Below the pieces are notes generated by a model that searched no databases, was not told the DNA's origin, and was given only the letters and a program-made list of their open reading frames with translations. Position numbers and translations under genes: made by a program. Below, one piece after another: positions 23,046 through 29,882 of a DNA stretch of 33,363 nucleotides. This DNA comes from a virus: the IMG/VR virus record IMGVR_UViG_3300031753_000027, positions 1-33,363 of that record; one strand, 5' to 3'. Position 1 is the first letter of the stretch. Each line of letters opens with the position of its first letter.

Positions 23046-23226
23046 AGAAGCCAAAGAGCGAAAAGAACGTCGACGGCAATACGATCGCGTACGAGACAAG
23101 ACACCGGAACGCATCGCCAAACGTCGAGCGCGAGACGTGCGCCGTCACGCTCAGGAGCGAATCGTCTTACAGGCTGTGAAACTCCTAAAACAGTTACTCC
23201 TAGAAGGATTCAAAGGTTGTAAATGA
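23035..23226 (+). CDS. Small basic helical protein
   Basis: 63 residues. It overlaps the previous gene by 11 nt and the next by 4 nt (ATGA). The sequence is dominated by Arg/Lys/Glu (EEAKERKERRRQYDRVRDKT, then RIAKRRARDVRRHAQERIVL) and ends in a hydrophobic helix VLQAVKLLKQLLLEGFKG. It looks like a single long amphipathic helix, perhaps nucleic-acid binding. No family is recognised. Confidence 0.55.
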   Translation: MRTEEAKERKERRRQYDRVRDKTPERIAKRRARDVRRHAQERIVLQAVKLLKQLLLEGFKGCK

Positions 23227-24245
23227 AACCTAGCACCCTACAAACCGCTCTAGATCAGTATACGAAGGCCCTGGCCTCGCGAGCTGAGAAGAGCGAGATA
23301 GCTACTCTGCGAAGAGATCTGTTGGCTCTTCGTAGCAGCCTAGACACCCTGGCAGCCATGACCTCTCGCCCACTTAAGCCTGTGGCTAGGAGGGAAAGAG
23401 CATCAGGCATGCGCGAGGCGACGGCGGTAGCAGGTCTCTCCGATGTTCATTGTGAGGAGAAGGTTCGACTGGGCGAGACGCCCGTAGGCAATGAGTACAG
23501 CCTTGCCATTGCAGGGCACTCAATCCGACGCTTCTTCGAGGGGTATAGGTGGCTTATTGACCTCTATCGGGAACGCTTCGCGATCCGTGACGCTGTGCTT
23601 TGGCTGGGGGGAGACCTTATGTCCGGGCACATACACGAGGAACTGAAAGAGAACACAGTAAGCGCGCCCATTGAGACCATCCTCTGGCTCAGGACGCACA
23701 TCAGGTCAGGGATAGATTTCCTGCTGGAAGACGAGCAGCTAGAGATGCTCCACGTTCCTTGCTCCTACGGCAATCACGGTCGTTCTACAGCCAAGTCCTA
23801 CCGCGCCCTCGGCGCGACTCACTCGTACGAATGGCTACTGTACCAGTGGCTGGCGTCCGAGTATGAGGGAAACCCCAGGGTCAAGTTCCTAGCGGACCAA
23901 AGCGCTCATCAGTACTTGACCGTCTACGACTACGATCTGCACTTTCACCACGGGGACGAAGCCACATATCTAGGTGGAGTGGGCGGCATTACAGTGCCGC
24001 TAAACAAGTCCATCTCCCAATGGGATCGCGCTAAAAGCTGTCACTATCACAACTTCGGTCATTTTCACACTTACCTAGACACTGGCCGAATCGCTGTCAA
24101 TGGTTCGGTTATTGGCTACAACGCATATGCGATGAGCATAAAAGCGGAGCCCGAGCCTCCGCAACAGATGTTCTATCTCATAGATTCGAAGCGGGGAAAG
24201 ACTTGCAAGTCCCCCATTTGGGTGCGTGAAACACCTACACGGTAG
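23223..24245 (+). CDS. Calcineurin-like metallophosphoesterase
   Basis: 340 residues. An N-terminal helix (about 1-50) may be coiled coil. The metallophosphoesterase motifs are in order: D74 and H76 in GLSDVHCE, D131 in WLGGDLMSG, N184/H185 in YGNHGR, His in FHHGDEATY, and H280/H282 in FGHFHTY. This is the SbcD/Mre11-like phosphodiesterase signature with a di-metal site. Phage members near replication genes act on DNA ends or on nucleotides. There is no SbcC partner here, so a free nuclease or phosphatase is likely. The gene begins in an ATGA overlap and ends the first part of the replication operon, before a 260-bp gap. Confidence 0.85.
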   Translation: MKPSTLQTALDQYTKALASRAEKSEIATLRRDLLALRSSLDTLAAMTSRPLKPVARRERASGMREATAVAGLSDVHCEEKVRLGETPVGNEYSLAIAGHSIRRFFEGYRWLIDLYRERFAIRDAVLWLGGDLMSGHIHEELKENTVSAPIETILWLRTHIRSGIDFLLEDEQLEMLHVPCSYGNHGRSTAKSYRALGATHSYEWLLYQWLASEYEGNPRVKFLADQSAHQYLTVYDYDLHFHHGDEATYLGGVGGITVPLNKSISQWDRAKSCHYHNFGHFHTYLDTGRIAVNGSVIGYNAYAMSIKAEPEPPQQMFYLIDSKRGKTCKSPIWVRETPTR

Positions 24246-24505
24246 GAACGTGAAGGTCCACTGTGGAGATAGACGGCCTCCCCCACTATTATCCAGAGTA
24301 GGTGGAGTGCTGCTACCGAACTGGAGCTGATCCCCTCCAGATTCGCAAGCTCCCGTCGTTCTACATTACATAATGAACAGCACGGCCGAAAAAATCCGAC
24401 CGTGCTGTTCTCCCTGACTAACAACCCTGGCCGCCCGTAGCTCGCCAAAGCCAACGGTAGGCTCCCTTCGTCGCGAGGGTTATTCGCGAAAAAGGCCGGA
24501 TTGTC
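24246..24505 (+). promoter_or_regulatory. Intergenic region with terminator-like hairpin
   Basis: 260 bp without a gene. A perfect 11-bp stem (gaacagcacgg 24375-24385 with ccgtgctgttc 24400-24410) encloses a 14-nt A-rich loop. A shorter 6-bp stem (ctggag/ctccag) lies upstream at about 24324-24343. The tail is tccctg rather than a U-run, so an intrinsic terminator is only partly supported. A leader or promoter region for the next gene is equally possible. Confidence 0.5.
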
Positions 24506-25120
24506 ATGCCCACAGTACTAGCTGGCGAGAAAAACGCAAGCCCTCCCGAGTACATTTACCGACAGGCCCCTTCGGCAGATCGCCGCCGAATCCAAGCCGA
24601 GGTGATCGCGGCGTATAGGCCCATGGTCGCGCGCTCGGCGCGGCAAATGGTCCAAGCCCAATATTATAAGGAAGCAGCTCACGTCGGGGAGATTGGTCTT
24701 CTACTCGCATTAGAGCGCTATGACGCGGCGAGAGGATCATTCTGGGCGTTCGCCTCGCACTACGTGCGTAATGAGATAGAGATATGGTTGCGCGAAACTG
24801 TACACGCTCGACCACGTTCCCATCGATGTCTCGAAGGACAGGCTCAAGAGGAGCGTGACTCGCAGCGTTGGTCAGTGTCTTCGGACAAGATGCAAATCGC
24901 CAGTGAGGTGCCCTCACCTGAGGAGCTAGTTCGAGAGAAAGAGCTACGAGGGCTGTTAGGGAAGTTCTTGTCTGAGCTTTCCGATGCCGAGCAGCACCTC
25001 TTGTTATGCGCTAAGAGAACAACGAATGATGGAGGTGTAGAAGCCGGAAATAATCTCAGGTCTCGGGGCTATATCTCTCTTATGAAACGCGCGACGGCGT
25101 TTCTCAAAGGAGGTAAGTGA
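24506..25120 (+). CDS. Second sigma-like factor
   Basis: 204 residues. A sigma region 2-like core is clear: HVGEIGLLLALERYDAARGS and FWAFASHYVRNEIEIWLRE, parallel to the first sigma factor's region 2 (QAGVFGLIKAAESYDPSRG). Before it is MVARSARQMVQAQY as in region 1.2/2.1. The C-terminal part (LGKFLSELSDAEQHLLLCAK, then GNNLRSRGYISLMKRATAFL) occupies the place of region 4, but the HTH is weak, so it may be altered or degenerate. It follows its own leader hairpin and begins a new translational series of small genes. Confidence 0.75.
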   Translation: MPTVLAGEKNASPPEYIYRQAPSADRRRIQAEVIAAYRPMVARSARQMVQAQYYKEAAHVGEIGLLLALERYDAARGSFWAFASHYVRNEIEIWLRETVHARPRSHRCLEGQAQEERDSQRWSVSSDKMQIASEVPSPEELVREKELRGLLGKFLSELSDAEQHLLLCAKRTTNDGGVEAGNNLRSRGYISLMKRATAFLKGGK

Positions 25121-25121
25121 G

Positions 25122-25298
25122 ATGTACTCCACTTCGGTTAAGGATCTTTACGCTGTCATCCGCCGCCGCGGGGGGCTTACGAATACCCTTCGCATGGAGA
25201 CGCTGGTAGCTGATCTGTATATCAATCAAGGGTGGCCCATTACGGAGAAGACGTTGCACGCGGAAGCGGCTCCGACCATCCCGGCGAAAGCTGCATGA
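25122..25298 (+). CDS. Small hypothetical protein with strong ribosome site
   Basis: 58 residues, starting two bases after the sigma stop with AAAGGAGG eight bases upstream. The sequence begins MYSTSVKDLYAVIRRRGGLT and continues with LRMETLVADLYINQGWPITE. Helical, mildly basic, no membrane segment. The GGLT-x(10)-LVADLY pattern could be a short HTH, but this is not firm. Its stop overlaps the next start as ATGA. Confidence 0.55.
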   Translation: MYSTSVKDLYAVIRRRGGLTNTLRMETLVADLYINQGWPITEKTLHAEAAPTIPAKAA

Positions 25299-25459
25299 TT
25301 CGCGCCGCCGCGTCGGCGGCTTGGACCGTCATTATGGTGATCGGGATCGCAATCAACGTTCTACTTTTTGCCAGCAACATAGGTTCTAGGCCGCAGGCTG
25401 CGCTGGTGAATATGGGTTCCTCGTTTCTGTTGCTACTCGGCCTTACCTCGAGGGAGTGA
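25295..25459 (+). CDS. Small two-pass membrane protein A
   Basis: 54 residues from the ATG at 25295 (ATGA overlap with the previous stop; the frame's earlier start at 25232 lies inside that gene). Two hydrophobic helices are visible: AWTVIMVIGIAINVLLFASN and ALVNMGSSFLLLLGL, joined by a short polar turn. It resembles its neighbour at 25462 in length, topology and in the A-x-VN-x(3)-S segment, which suggests paralogues. No function known. Confidence 0.6.
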   Translation: MIRAAASAAWTVIMVIGIAINVLLFASNIGSRPQAALVNMGSSFLLLLGLTSRE

Positions 25460-25461
25460 AG

Positions 25462-25626
25462 ATGTTTCAGAGAGTCTTTCTATTAGGTCAATTGACCTGC
25501 GTTCTGTTCAATCTAGGCGTCTTCGCCTGGGAAGCATCACGCGGAAACGTCGGAATGGCTGTGGTCAATTTCACGGCTGCTTCGTCGTGTGGCTTCGCTG
25601 CTTGGCTGGATTGGGTGGGAATATGA
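25462..25626 (+). CDS. Small two-pass membrane protein B
   Basis: 54 residues, GAGGGAG before the ATG. Two hydrophobic helices: MFQRVFLLGQLTCVLFNLGV and AVVNFTAASSCGFAAWLDW, with a Glu/Arg turn between. Same length and layout as the gene just upstream, with similar AVVN and ALVN segments. Its stop overlaps the methyltransferase ATG as ATGA, so it is co-translated with it. No holin role is implied, because the lysis cluster is elsewhere. Confidence 0.6.
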   Translation: MFQRVFLLGQLTCVLFNLGVFAWEASRGNVGMAVVNFTAASSCGFAAWLDWVGI

Positions 25627-27413
25627 GCGCCTATTCTATCACCCAAGGAGACGTCGTCGAAGTCCTTCGAGGGTTTCAGGATAACTCGTTCGACGCGCTA
25701 TTTTGCGATCCACCGTACGGCTTTTCGTTTATGGGCAAGGCGTGGGATTACGACGTACCATCCGTAGAGTGCTGGGCTGAGTGCTTGAGAGTTCTCAAGC
25801 CAGGCGCGCCCTTGCTCGCGTTCGGCGGTGCTAGAACGTATCACCGCTTGGCGTGTGCCATCGAGGACGCCGGGTTCGAGCTACGGGATTGTTTGATGTG
25901 GCTCTACGGAAAGGGATTTCCAAAGAGTCAAAACATCTCACTGGCCATTGACAAGTCGGCCGGTGCGACGCGAGAGGTCGTAGGTACGCGTGTTCTTACC
26001 GGGAATGCCGCCATCTCTACGAAGGAGAAAGGAGGGACCTATGGTATACAAGTAGGAAGCGTCCCACCGAAGACGGTGAACGTAACGGAGCCGGCCACAG
26101 AGCTTGCGCGAGCTTGGGAGGGATATGGTACCGCGCTAAAGCCGGCATATGAGCCTGTCGTACTAGCCCGCAAACCGCTAGACGGCACGATGGCACAAAA
26201 CGTCGAGCGGTGGGGGGTTGGAGGATTGGCGATTGATGCGTGTCGACTTGATTGGATCGGCAAGCCTTCCGGGTGGTCGAAGACAGGTAGCGAGGCGAGC
26301 GAGAACGTCGCGATGTCTGGGGCGAACTACGCCCGCGAGGCGAAGCCGGACGCCGATGGCCGCTGGCCCGCGAACCTCCTCTTAGACGAAGACGCTGCAG
26401 CCCTCCTAGACGCCGAAGTCGGTGGGAAAGGGTTTCTTAATCTCAAGCCGGCACATGAGCCTGTCGTACTAGCCCGCAAACCGCTAGACGGCACGATGGC
26501 GCAAAACGTCGAGCGGTGGGGGGTTGGAGGATTGGCGATTGATGCGTGCAGAGTAGGCAGTGAAGGCGGCGGGACTCATTGCAGCAACAGAGACGCACAA
26601 GGACGGTGTCTCGGACACAGAGATAGGAACGGTCGTCTCTGGGAGACGATTCACTCGGCCGAAAAGAAAGAAAAGTTAGTGAGACCTAGTAAAACTCTCG
26701 ATGATAAAAACGTATTTGGCCCAGGATTAGGAGCTGACACACAAGTAGAGCCTGATGGACGCTGGCCCGCGAACCTGATCCTCGACGAAGACGCTGCAGC
26801 CCTCATAGACGCTGAAGTAGGTAATCGCCCATCGACCCCGTTTCGAGAGAATACCGCCACGGGCAACGTGCTGCCCTTGAAGAAGAGAACGGCCGGGGGG
26901 TACTCGGACGGAGGAGGGCCGAGCCGCTTTTTTTATACCACTAAGGTGAGCACCAAAGAGCGAGAGGCAGGGTGCGAATATCTCCCGCTTCGTAGCGCCG
27001 GCGAGGTTCCGGAGCGGGACGATAAGTGTAAAGATTGTGTTGGTCGCGGATGGATTAACGATGGAGGCGTCCTAAGTAAGGATCCAGGCTTCGAGTGTCC
27101 GACGTGTCTAGGCAACGGTCGAGTTCGGACGGCCGGCCTTGACGATCCTCTCGCCGGGGCGGGCCGCAGGGGCGGCGCTCGCAATAGTCATCCGACGTTA
27201 AAGCCCATCTCCCTAACTACGTACCTCGCGCGACTAATCATGCCTCCAACCTCGGGTGTCATTCTGATCCCGTTCGCGGGCTCAGGTTCCGAGATGATCG
27301 GAGCCATAAAGGCTGGATGGTCTGGCGTGTTCGGTATCGAGAGAGAAGATGAATACGTGAGGATTGCGAGGGCGAGGCTCGCGTATTGGTGCCCGGGAAG
27401 TGAGGCGGCGTGA
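25623..27413 (+). CDS. DNA methyltransferase (N6-adenine/N4-cytosine type) with internal duplication
   Basis: 596 residues from the ATG at 25623 (ATGA overlap, GGTGGGA upstream). The catalytic DPPYG motif is at 29-33 and the AdoMet-binding FAGSG motif is near 552, the motif order IV then I of beta-class enzymes. The middle is duplicated: a block KPAYEPVVLARKPLDGTMAQ continuing to GGLAIDACR occurs twice, 102 codons apart, as does DGRWPANL followed by LDEDAAAL. Between the second copy and motif I is a DnaJ-type pair of CxxCxGxG zinc motifs (CKDCVGRG, CPTCLGNG). No restriction endonuclease is nearby, so it is an orphan enzyme likely protecting phage DNA or marking it. Confidence 0.88.
   Translation: MSAYSITQGDVVEVLRGFQDNSFDALFCDPPYGFSFMGKAWDYDVPSVECWAECLRVLKPGAPLLAFGGARTYHRLACAIEDAGFELRDCLMWLYGKGFPKSQNISLAIDKSAGATREVVGTRVLTGNAAISTKEKGGTYGIQVGSVPPKTVNVTEPATELARAWEGYGTALKPAYEPVVLARKPLDGTMAQNVERWGVGGLAIDACRLDWIGKPSGWSKTGSEASENVAMSGANYAREAKPDADGRWPANLLLDEDAAALLDAEVGGKGFLNLKPAHEPVVLARKPLDGTMAQNVERWGVGGLAIDACRVGSEGGGTHCSNRDAQGRCLGHRDRNGRLWETIHSAEKKEKLVRPSKTLDDKNVFGPGLGADTQVEPDGRWPANLILDEDAAALIDAEVGNRPSTPFRENTATGNVLPLKKRTAGGYSDGGGPSRFFYTTKVSTKEREAGCEYLPLRSAGEVPERDDKCKDCVGRGWINDGGVLSKDPGFECPTCLGNGRVRTAGLDDPLAGAGRRGGARNSHPTLKPISLTTYLARLIMPPTSGVILIPFAGSGSEMIGAIKAGWSGVFGIEREDEYVRIARARLAYWCPGSEAA
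26139..26242 (+). repeat. Methyltransferase internal repeat, copy 1
   Basis: 104 bp that recurs at 26445-26548 with only two mismatches, both transitions. The offset is 306 bp, exactly 102 codons, so the reading frame is kept. The synonymous positions are also conserved, which points to a recent duplication. Confidence 0.97.
26445..26548 (+). repeat. Methyltransferase internal repeat, copy 2
   Basis: Second copy of the 104-bp repeat. A further related pair lies downstream (about 26355-26424 and 26754-26823), more diverged, showing the duplicated unit is at least 290 bp with a variable centre. Confidence 0.95.
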
Positions 27414-27589
27414 TGAAAGATCGCGAAAAAGAATTATGTCGCGTAAGCCGTAAGGAGTTACTGAACATTATTGCTAACCTTATTTGTGACAACAATCGAT
27501 TGTCAGATCAGCTTACAGTTGTGCAAGAAAAGTGCAGTAGTTTGCTAGAAGAGTTTCGGGAAAGTAGGAAATCATGTCAAACGAGCTAA
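27413..27589 (+). CDS. Small coiled-coil protein
   Basis: 58 residues, ATGA-type overlap with the methyltransferase stop and 16-nt overlap with the next gene. The sequence MKDREKELCRVSRKELLNII, NNRLSDQLTVVQEKCSSLLE forms a long amphipathic helix with heptad spacing, so it is probably a dimeric coiled coil. Base composition is more AT-rich than its neighbours. No family recognised. Confidence 0.55.
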   Translation: MKDREKELCRVSRKELLNIIANLICDNNRLSDQLTVVQEKCSSLLEEFRESRKSCQTS

Positions 27590-27915
27590 AGGAAATCTCT
27601 TTGGATGGTGTGAAGTATCTCAGGGCCGATTGTGTTGGAGAAGCCCCCAAGCCCGGAAAGAGAGCGGTAGTCGTGCTCGACCGTGGTTGGATTGTAGCAG
27701 GTGACGTGTCCACATATGAGGACGAGCATGGACAGACAAGGCTGAGGATCACTCGATCTGTCCATGTTCGTAGCTGGACGGGAATAGGCTTCGACGGTAT
27801 GATAGCGGCTCCAAAGAGCGATAAAGTCATCATACAGCCGATGTCAAATGGCTTCGATTGCCCTGGGGATTCTGAGTTGTTCCGTGTGCCTGTTGACGAT
27901 AATTGGGGACTGTAG
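27574..27915 (+). CDS. Hypothetical beta-rich phage protein (DUF6948-like by eye)
   Basis: 113 residues. Strand-rich pattern: KRAVVVLDRGWIVAGDV, TRLRITRSVHVRSWTGIGFD, then a Pro-rich end with ELFRVPVDDNWGL. The order 'V-x-R-x(n)-G-x-V-x-G', then 'W-x-G-x(3)-IA' resembles a small phage domain known as DUF6948, though the match is only by memory and pattern. It precedes the Gly/Tyr repeat genes by three bases. Function unknown. Confidence 0.5.
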   Translation: MSNELKEISLDGVKYLRADCVGEAPKPGKRAVVVLDRGWIVAGDVSTYEDEHGQTRLRITRSVHVRSWTGIGFDGMIAAPKSDKVIIQPMSNGFDCPGDSELFRVPVDDNWGL

Positions 27916-27918
27916 AAG

Positions 27919-28122
27919 ATGCTGAGACCTATCGGCAACGGCTACGGCTACGGCTACGGCTACGGCTACGGCTACGGCTACGGCTACGGCTACGGCTACG
28001 GCAACGGCTACGGCAACGGCTACGGCTACGGCAACGGCTACGGCAACGGCTACGGCAACGGCTACGGCGACGGCTACGGCGACGGCACTATAACTAGACA
28101 CTTGAGACGTCGAAGATGCTGA
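27919..28122 (+). CDS. Gly-Tyr/Asn repeat protein 1
   Basis: 67 residues. A short lead MLRPIG is followed by about 45 residues of GYG/GNG/GDG dipeptides encoded by the GGCTAC/GGCAAC hexamer repeat, then a basic tail TRHLRRRRC. It starts three bases after the preceding stop, and its stop overlaps the next gene, which has the same lead and tail. The conserved ends around a variable repeat in two copies support real coding. Ribosome site is weak (GTAGAAG). Likely disordered or fibrous; function unknown. Confidence 0.6.
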   Translation: MLRPIGNGYGYGYGYGYGYGYGYGYGYGNGYGNGYGYGNGYGNGYGNGYGDGYGDGTITRHLRRRRC

Positions 28123-28352
28123 GACCTATCGGCTACGGCAACGGCTACGGCAACGGCAACGGCTACGGCGCCGGCGACGGCGACGGCGACGGCTACGGCA
28201 ATGGCTCCGGCAACGGCTACGGTAACGGCTACGGTAACGGCTACGGCAATGGCTACGGCTCCGGCTCCGGCAACGGCAACGGCTACGGCGACGGCTACGG
28301 CAACGGCTACGGCAACTGCTGCGGCTACGGCTACGGCGACGGCACTGTAACT
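27933..28352 (+). repeat. Hexanucleotide repeat tracts (GGCTAC/GGCAAC)
   Basis: Two tracts, about 27933-28086 and 28130-28346, of near-perfect GGCTAC with GGCAAC and GGCGAC variants. Period 6 keeps the frame of the repeat genes. On the reverse strand the same tracts are open as Ala-Val runs, which I treat as shadows. Such tracts should change length by slippage. Confidence 0.95.
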
Positions 28353-28379
28353 CGACACTCGAGACGTCGAAGAACGTAA
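28116..28379 (+). CDS. Gly-Tyr/Asn repeat protein 2
   Basis: 87 residues. Same lead (MLRPIG) and tail (GDGTVTRHSRRRRT) as the upstream gene but a longer and more varied repeat with Asn, Asp, Ser, Ala and Cys among the Gly/Tyr. It overlaps the first by 7 nt, so the pair arose by tandem duplication and has diverged by repeat unit change. The basic tail could bind nucleic acid or capsid DNA. No homologue is known to me. Confidence 0.6.
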   Translation: MLRPIGYGNGYGNGNGYGAGDGDGDGYGNGSGNGYGNGYGNGYGNGYGSGSGNGNGYGDGYGNGYGNCCGYGYGDGTVTRHSRRRRT

Positions 28380-28389
28380 AGAGGGCAAA

Positions 28390-28605
28390 GTGAGGCTACT
28401 GGTACTCGTCGGTATTTTCATCGGGGTTTGCCTGTTTGGAAGTGTTTTTGCTTTCCAAAGGCTTGAGTTCTGGGCTCACAGGCACTTTGAAGTAAGGATT
28501 GATAGATGCCCTGCAGGTTGCATCATAGTATCCCTGGGGTGGGTTGGAGTTACTTGGCTAATGGCGGAGTGCTACACGGCAGAATCCTCAGGGGATGGAA
28601 GCTAA
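28390..28605 (+). CDS. Small membrane protein before xis
   Basis: 71 residues with a GTG start. Two hydrophobic segments are visible: MRLLVLVGIFIGVCLFGSVF near the start and CIIVSLGWVGVTWLMAEC, with a charged loop FWAHRHFEVRIDRC between. It overlaps the excisionase start by 11 nt. Possibly a superinfection-exclusion or immunity membrane protein, given its place beside xis and int, but nothing in the sequence shows this. Confidence 0.5.
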   Translation: MRLLVLVGIFIGVCLFGSVFAFQRLEFWAHRHFEVRIDRCPAGCIIVSLGWVGVTWLMAECYTAESSGDGS

Positions 28606-28918
28606 AGTGAGCCCGGCTCTCCTGTCCCTGCTCGAAGCCGCCGAGTACCTGGGTGTAAGCCGCTCATCGTTCAAGGAGCTTGTGCAGCCTTTCGTGCCGT
28701 GCGTGCGCATCGGTCGCCGCGTGCTATTTGACCGTGTAGACCTCGACGCATGGGTAAGAGAACGCAAGGCGGCTGGACCATCCGAATCCCGGCCGGCGCA
28801 AATCGTTCGGTCTACGTCGTTCGATTCCGACACAACGGGCAACGGGTCTCGAAGTCCACGGGCTGCGCAAATCCTGACGAAGCTTCGGTCGAAGCCGCGC
28901 GTATCTATGCCGAGGTAG
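28595..28918 (+). CDS. xis: Excisionase-like HTH protein (MerR/AlpA type)
   Basis: 107 residues. The N-terminal 50 residues match the HTH_17/excisionase pattern: LSLLEAAEYLGVSRSSFKEL, then VPCVRIGRRVLFDRVDLDAW and VRERKA. The remaining C-terminal half is low-complexity and overlaps the int gene by 169 nt in another frame. The real functional part is probably the first 55 codons, with the tail a read-through of int coding sequence. It likely directs excision with the integrase. The large overlap couples expression of the two. Confidence 0.75.
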   Translation: MEAKVSPALLSLLEAAEYLGVSRSSFKELVQPFVPCVRIGRRVLFDRVDLDAWVRERKAAGPSESRPAQIVRSTSFDSDTTGNGSRSPRAAQILTKLRSKPRVSMPR

Positions 28919-29868
28919 TAGGTGGTCGCAGAGTAGCTAGGCCCGCATCAGGGGACTTTGCAGCTACAGTAGCAGACTATCTAGCAGACTTTGAACTTGA
29001 GACGAGCCCCGAATGGTCGGCCATCGTCACGATCTATTTCCGAGCGCACCTGATCCCTTTCTTCGGTTCGTTCGAGGCGTTCACTCTGGCGTCTTACGGC
29101 GATTACGGTCGCATGAGACTGCAGAAGGTCACACGGCCTACGGTCCGGAAAGAGCTTAGCGCATTGCGAAGGTTCGTAGCATGGTGTGCAGAGCACGACC
29201 GCATCCTGCCGCCAGTGCCGTCCCTGCCGAAGCACGGTCAGCCAGGCAAGCGCGCCAAAAACGCCCGCAAGCGCAAGGCGACCGTCTTTACAGCAGATGA
29301 AGCGGCGCGCATCCTGGCAGCCATGCCGGAGCGCAGTCAACGAACAGGGCATTGGATTCGTCCGCTCTTTACGGTGCTGTGGGAGACGGGCCTACGTCCT
29401 ACGAGTGTCCTAAAACTCGAGACGCCGCTTCACTACCGCAAGGGTGCCGACGTCATCTTCATCAGCCGAGAGATAGACAAGGAAGGCTTCGAGCGCACCT
29501 TGCCTATCTCACATGCCGCTCAGGCTGCCCTCGACCTTGCGGTCCCCGCGGTCCCCGGTCGAATCTTCCTGGCGCCCAAAGGTTCCCTCAGGGTGTACCT
29601 AGCCGATGCACTGCAGGCAGCTGGCCTAACCTCCCGAAACATCAGCACCTACGACTTTCGACACTCTCGAATCACGGTCGCGGCTAACTCCCCCGGCCCC
29701 CTGACGGGTGCTTCCTACCTGGCAGGTCACAAGCATGCAAGCACCACGGCGCTCTATATCCACGCTGGAGAAGAAGCGGCCCGGGCAACGCTGGCAGCGA
29801 TGTCTGGGGACCGCAGCGGGGACCGCAGCGGTAAAACGAAGAGCAAACCGAAAAAGAAGAGTGGCTAA
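28750..29868 (+). CDS. int: Tyrosine integrase
   Basis: 372 residues. An N-terminal arm-binding strand region (WTIRIPAGANRSVYVVRFRH), a core-binding helical domain (about 70-160), then the catalytic domain: R216 in TGLRPTSV, K244, R304/H305 in TYDFRHSRIT (the usual first His of HxxR is Tyr here), H327 in LAGHKH and nucleophile Y336 in ALYIHAG. The C-terminus is basic (TKSKPKKKSG) and contains a duplicated GDRS encoded by the GGGGACCGC repeat. It starts inside xis and ends 14 bp before the candidate att core. Integration into a tRNA-Leu gene is inferred from that core. Confidence 0.93.
   Translation: MGKRTQGGWTIRIPAGANRSVYVVRFRHNGQRVSKSTGCANPDEASVEAARIYAEVVGGRRVARPASGDFAATVADYLADFELETSPEWSAIVTIYFRAHLIPFFGSFEAFTLASYGDYGRMRLQKVTRPTVRKELSALRRFVAWCAEHDRILPPVPSLPKHGQPGKRAKNARKRKATVFTADEAARILAAMPERSQRTGHWIRPLFTVLWETGLRPTSVLKLETPLHYRKGADVIFISREIDKEGFERTLPISHAAQAALDLAVPAVPGRIFLAPKGSLRVYLADALQAAGLTSRNISTYDFRHSRITVAANSPGPLTGASYLAGHKHASTTALYIHAGEEAARATLAAMSGDRSGDRSGKTKSKPKKKSG
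29539..29556 (-). repeat. Candidate integrase arm site, inverted 18-mer within int
   Basis: The reverse complement of this 18-mer equals 30023-30040 exactly (two GGGGACCGC in tandem). It lies inside the int coding sequence (LAVPAVPG). With copies at 29806-29814 and 29818-29826 this makes six GGGGACCGC sites around the att core. Confidence 0.8.
29806..29826 (+). repeat. Two tandem GGGGACCGC copies at the int 3' end
   Basis: Copies at 29806-29814 and 29818-29826, 12 bp apart, encode the GDRSGDRS repeat of the integrase C-terminus. They lie about 60-75 bp left of the tRNA-derived core, a distance suited to integrase arm binding. Confidence 0.75.
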
Positions 29869-29882
29869 GTATGCGTAATTAT

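Noticed and set aside
24233-24304. 7-bp complementary ends (cacctac/gtaggtg) 72 bp apart, like a tRNA acceptor
   Set aside because: No T-loop TTC motif, no D-arm and no anticodon stem fit. The first arm is also inside the phosphoesterase gene.
17846-25079. Repeated 14-mer ggggctatatctct as a promoter element
   Set aside because: One copy is inside the second sigma-like gene, and a few shared 14-mers are expected by chance in 33 kb.
27844-28421. Open frames of Ala-Val repeats on the minus strand over the hexamer tracts
   Set aside because: They are mirror translations of the GGCTAC repeat. They lack a start signal and oppose all neighbouring genes. The plus-strand frames have conserved ends and coupling.
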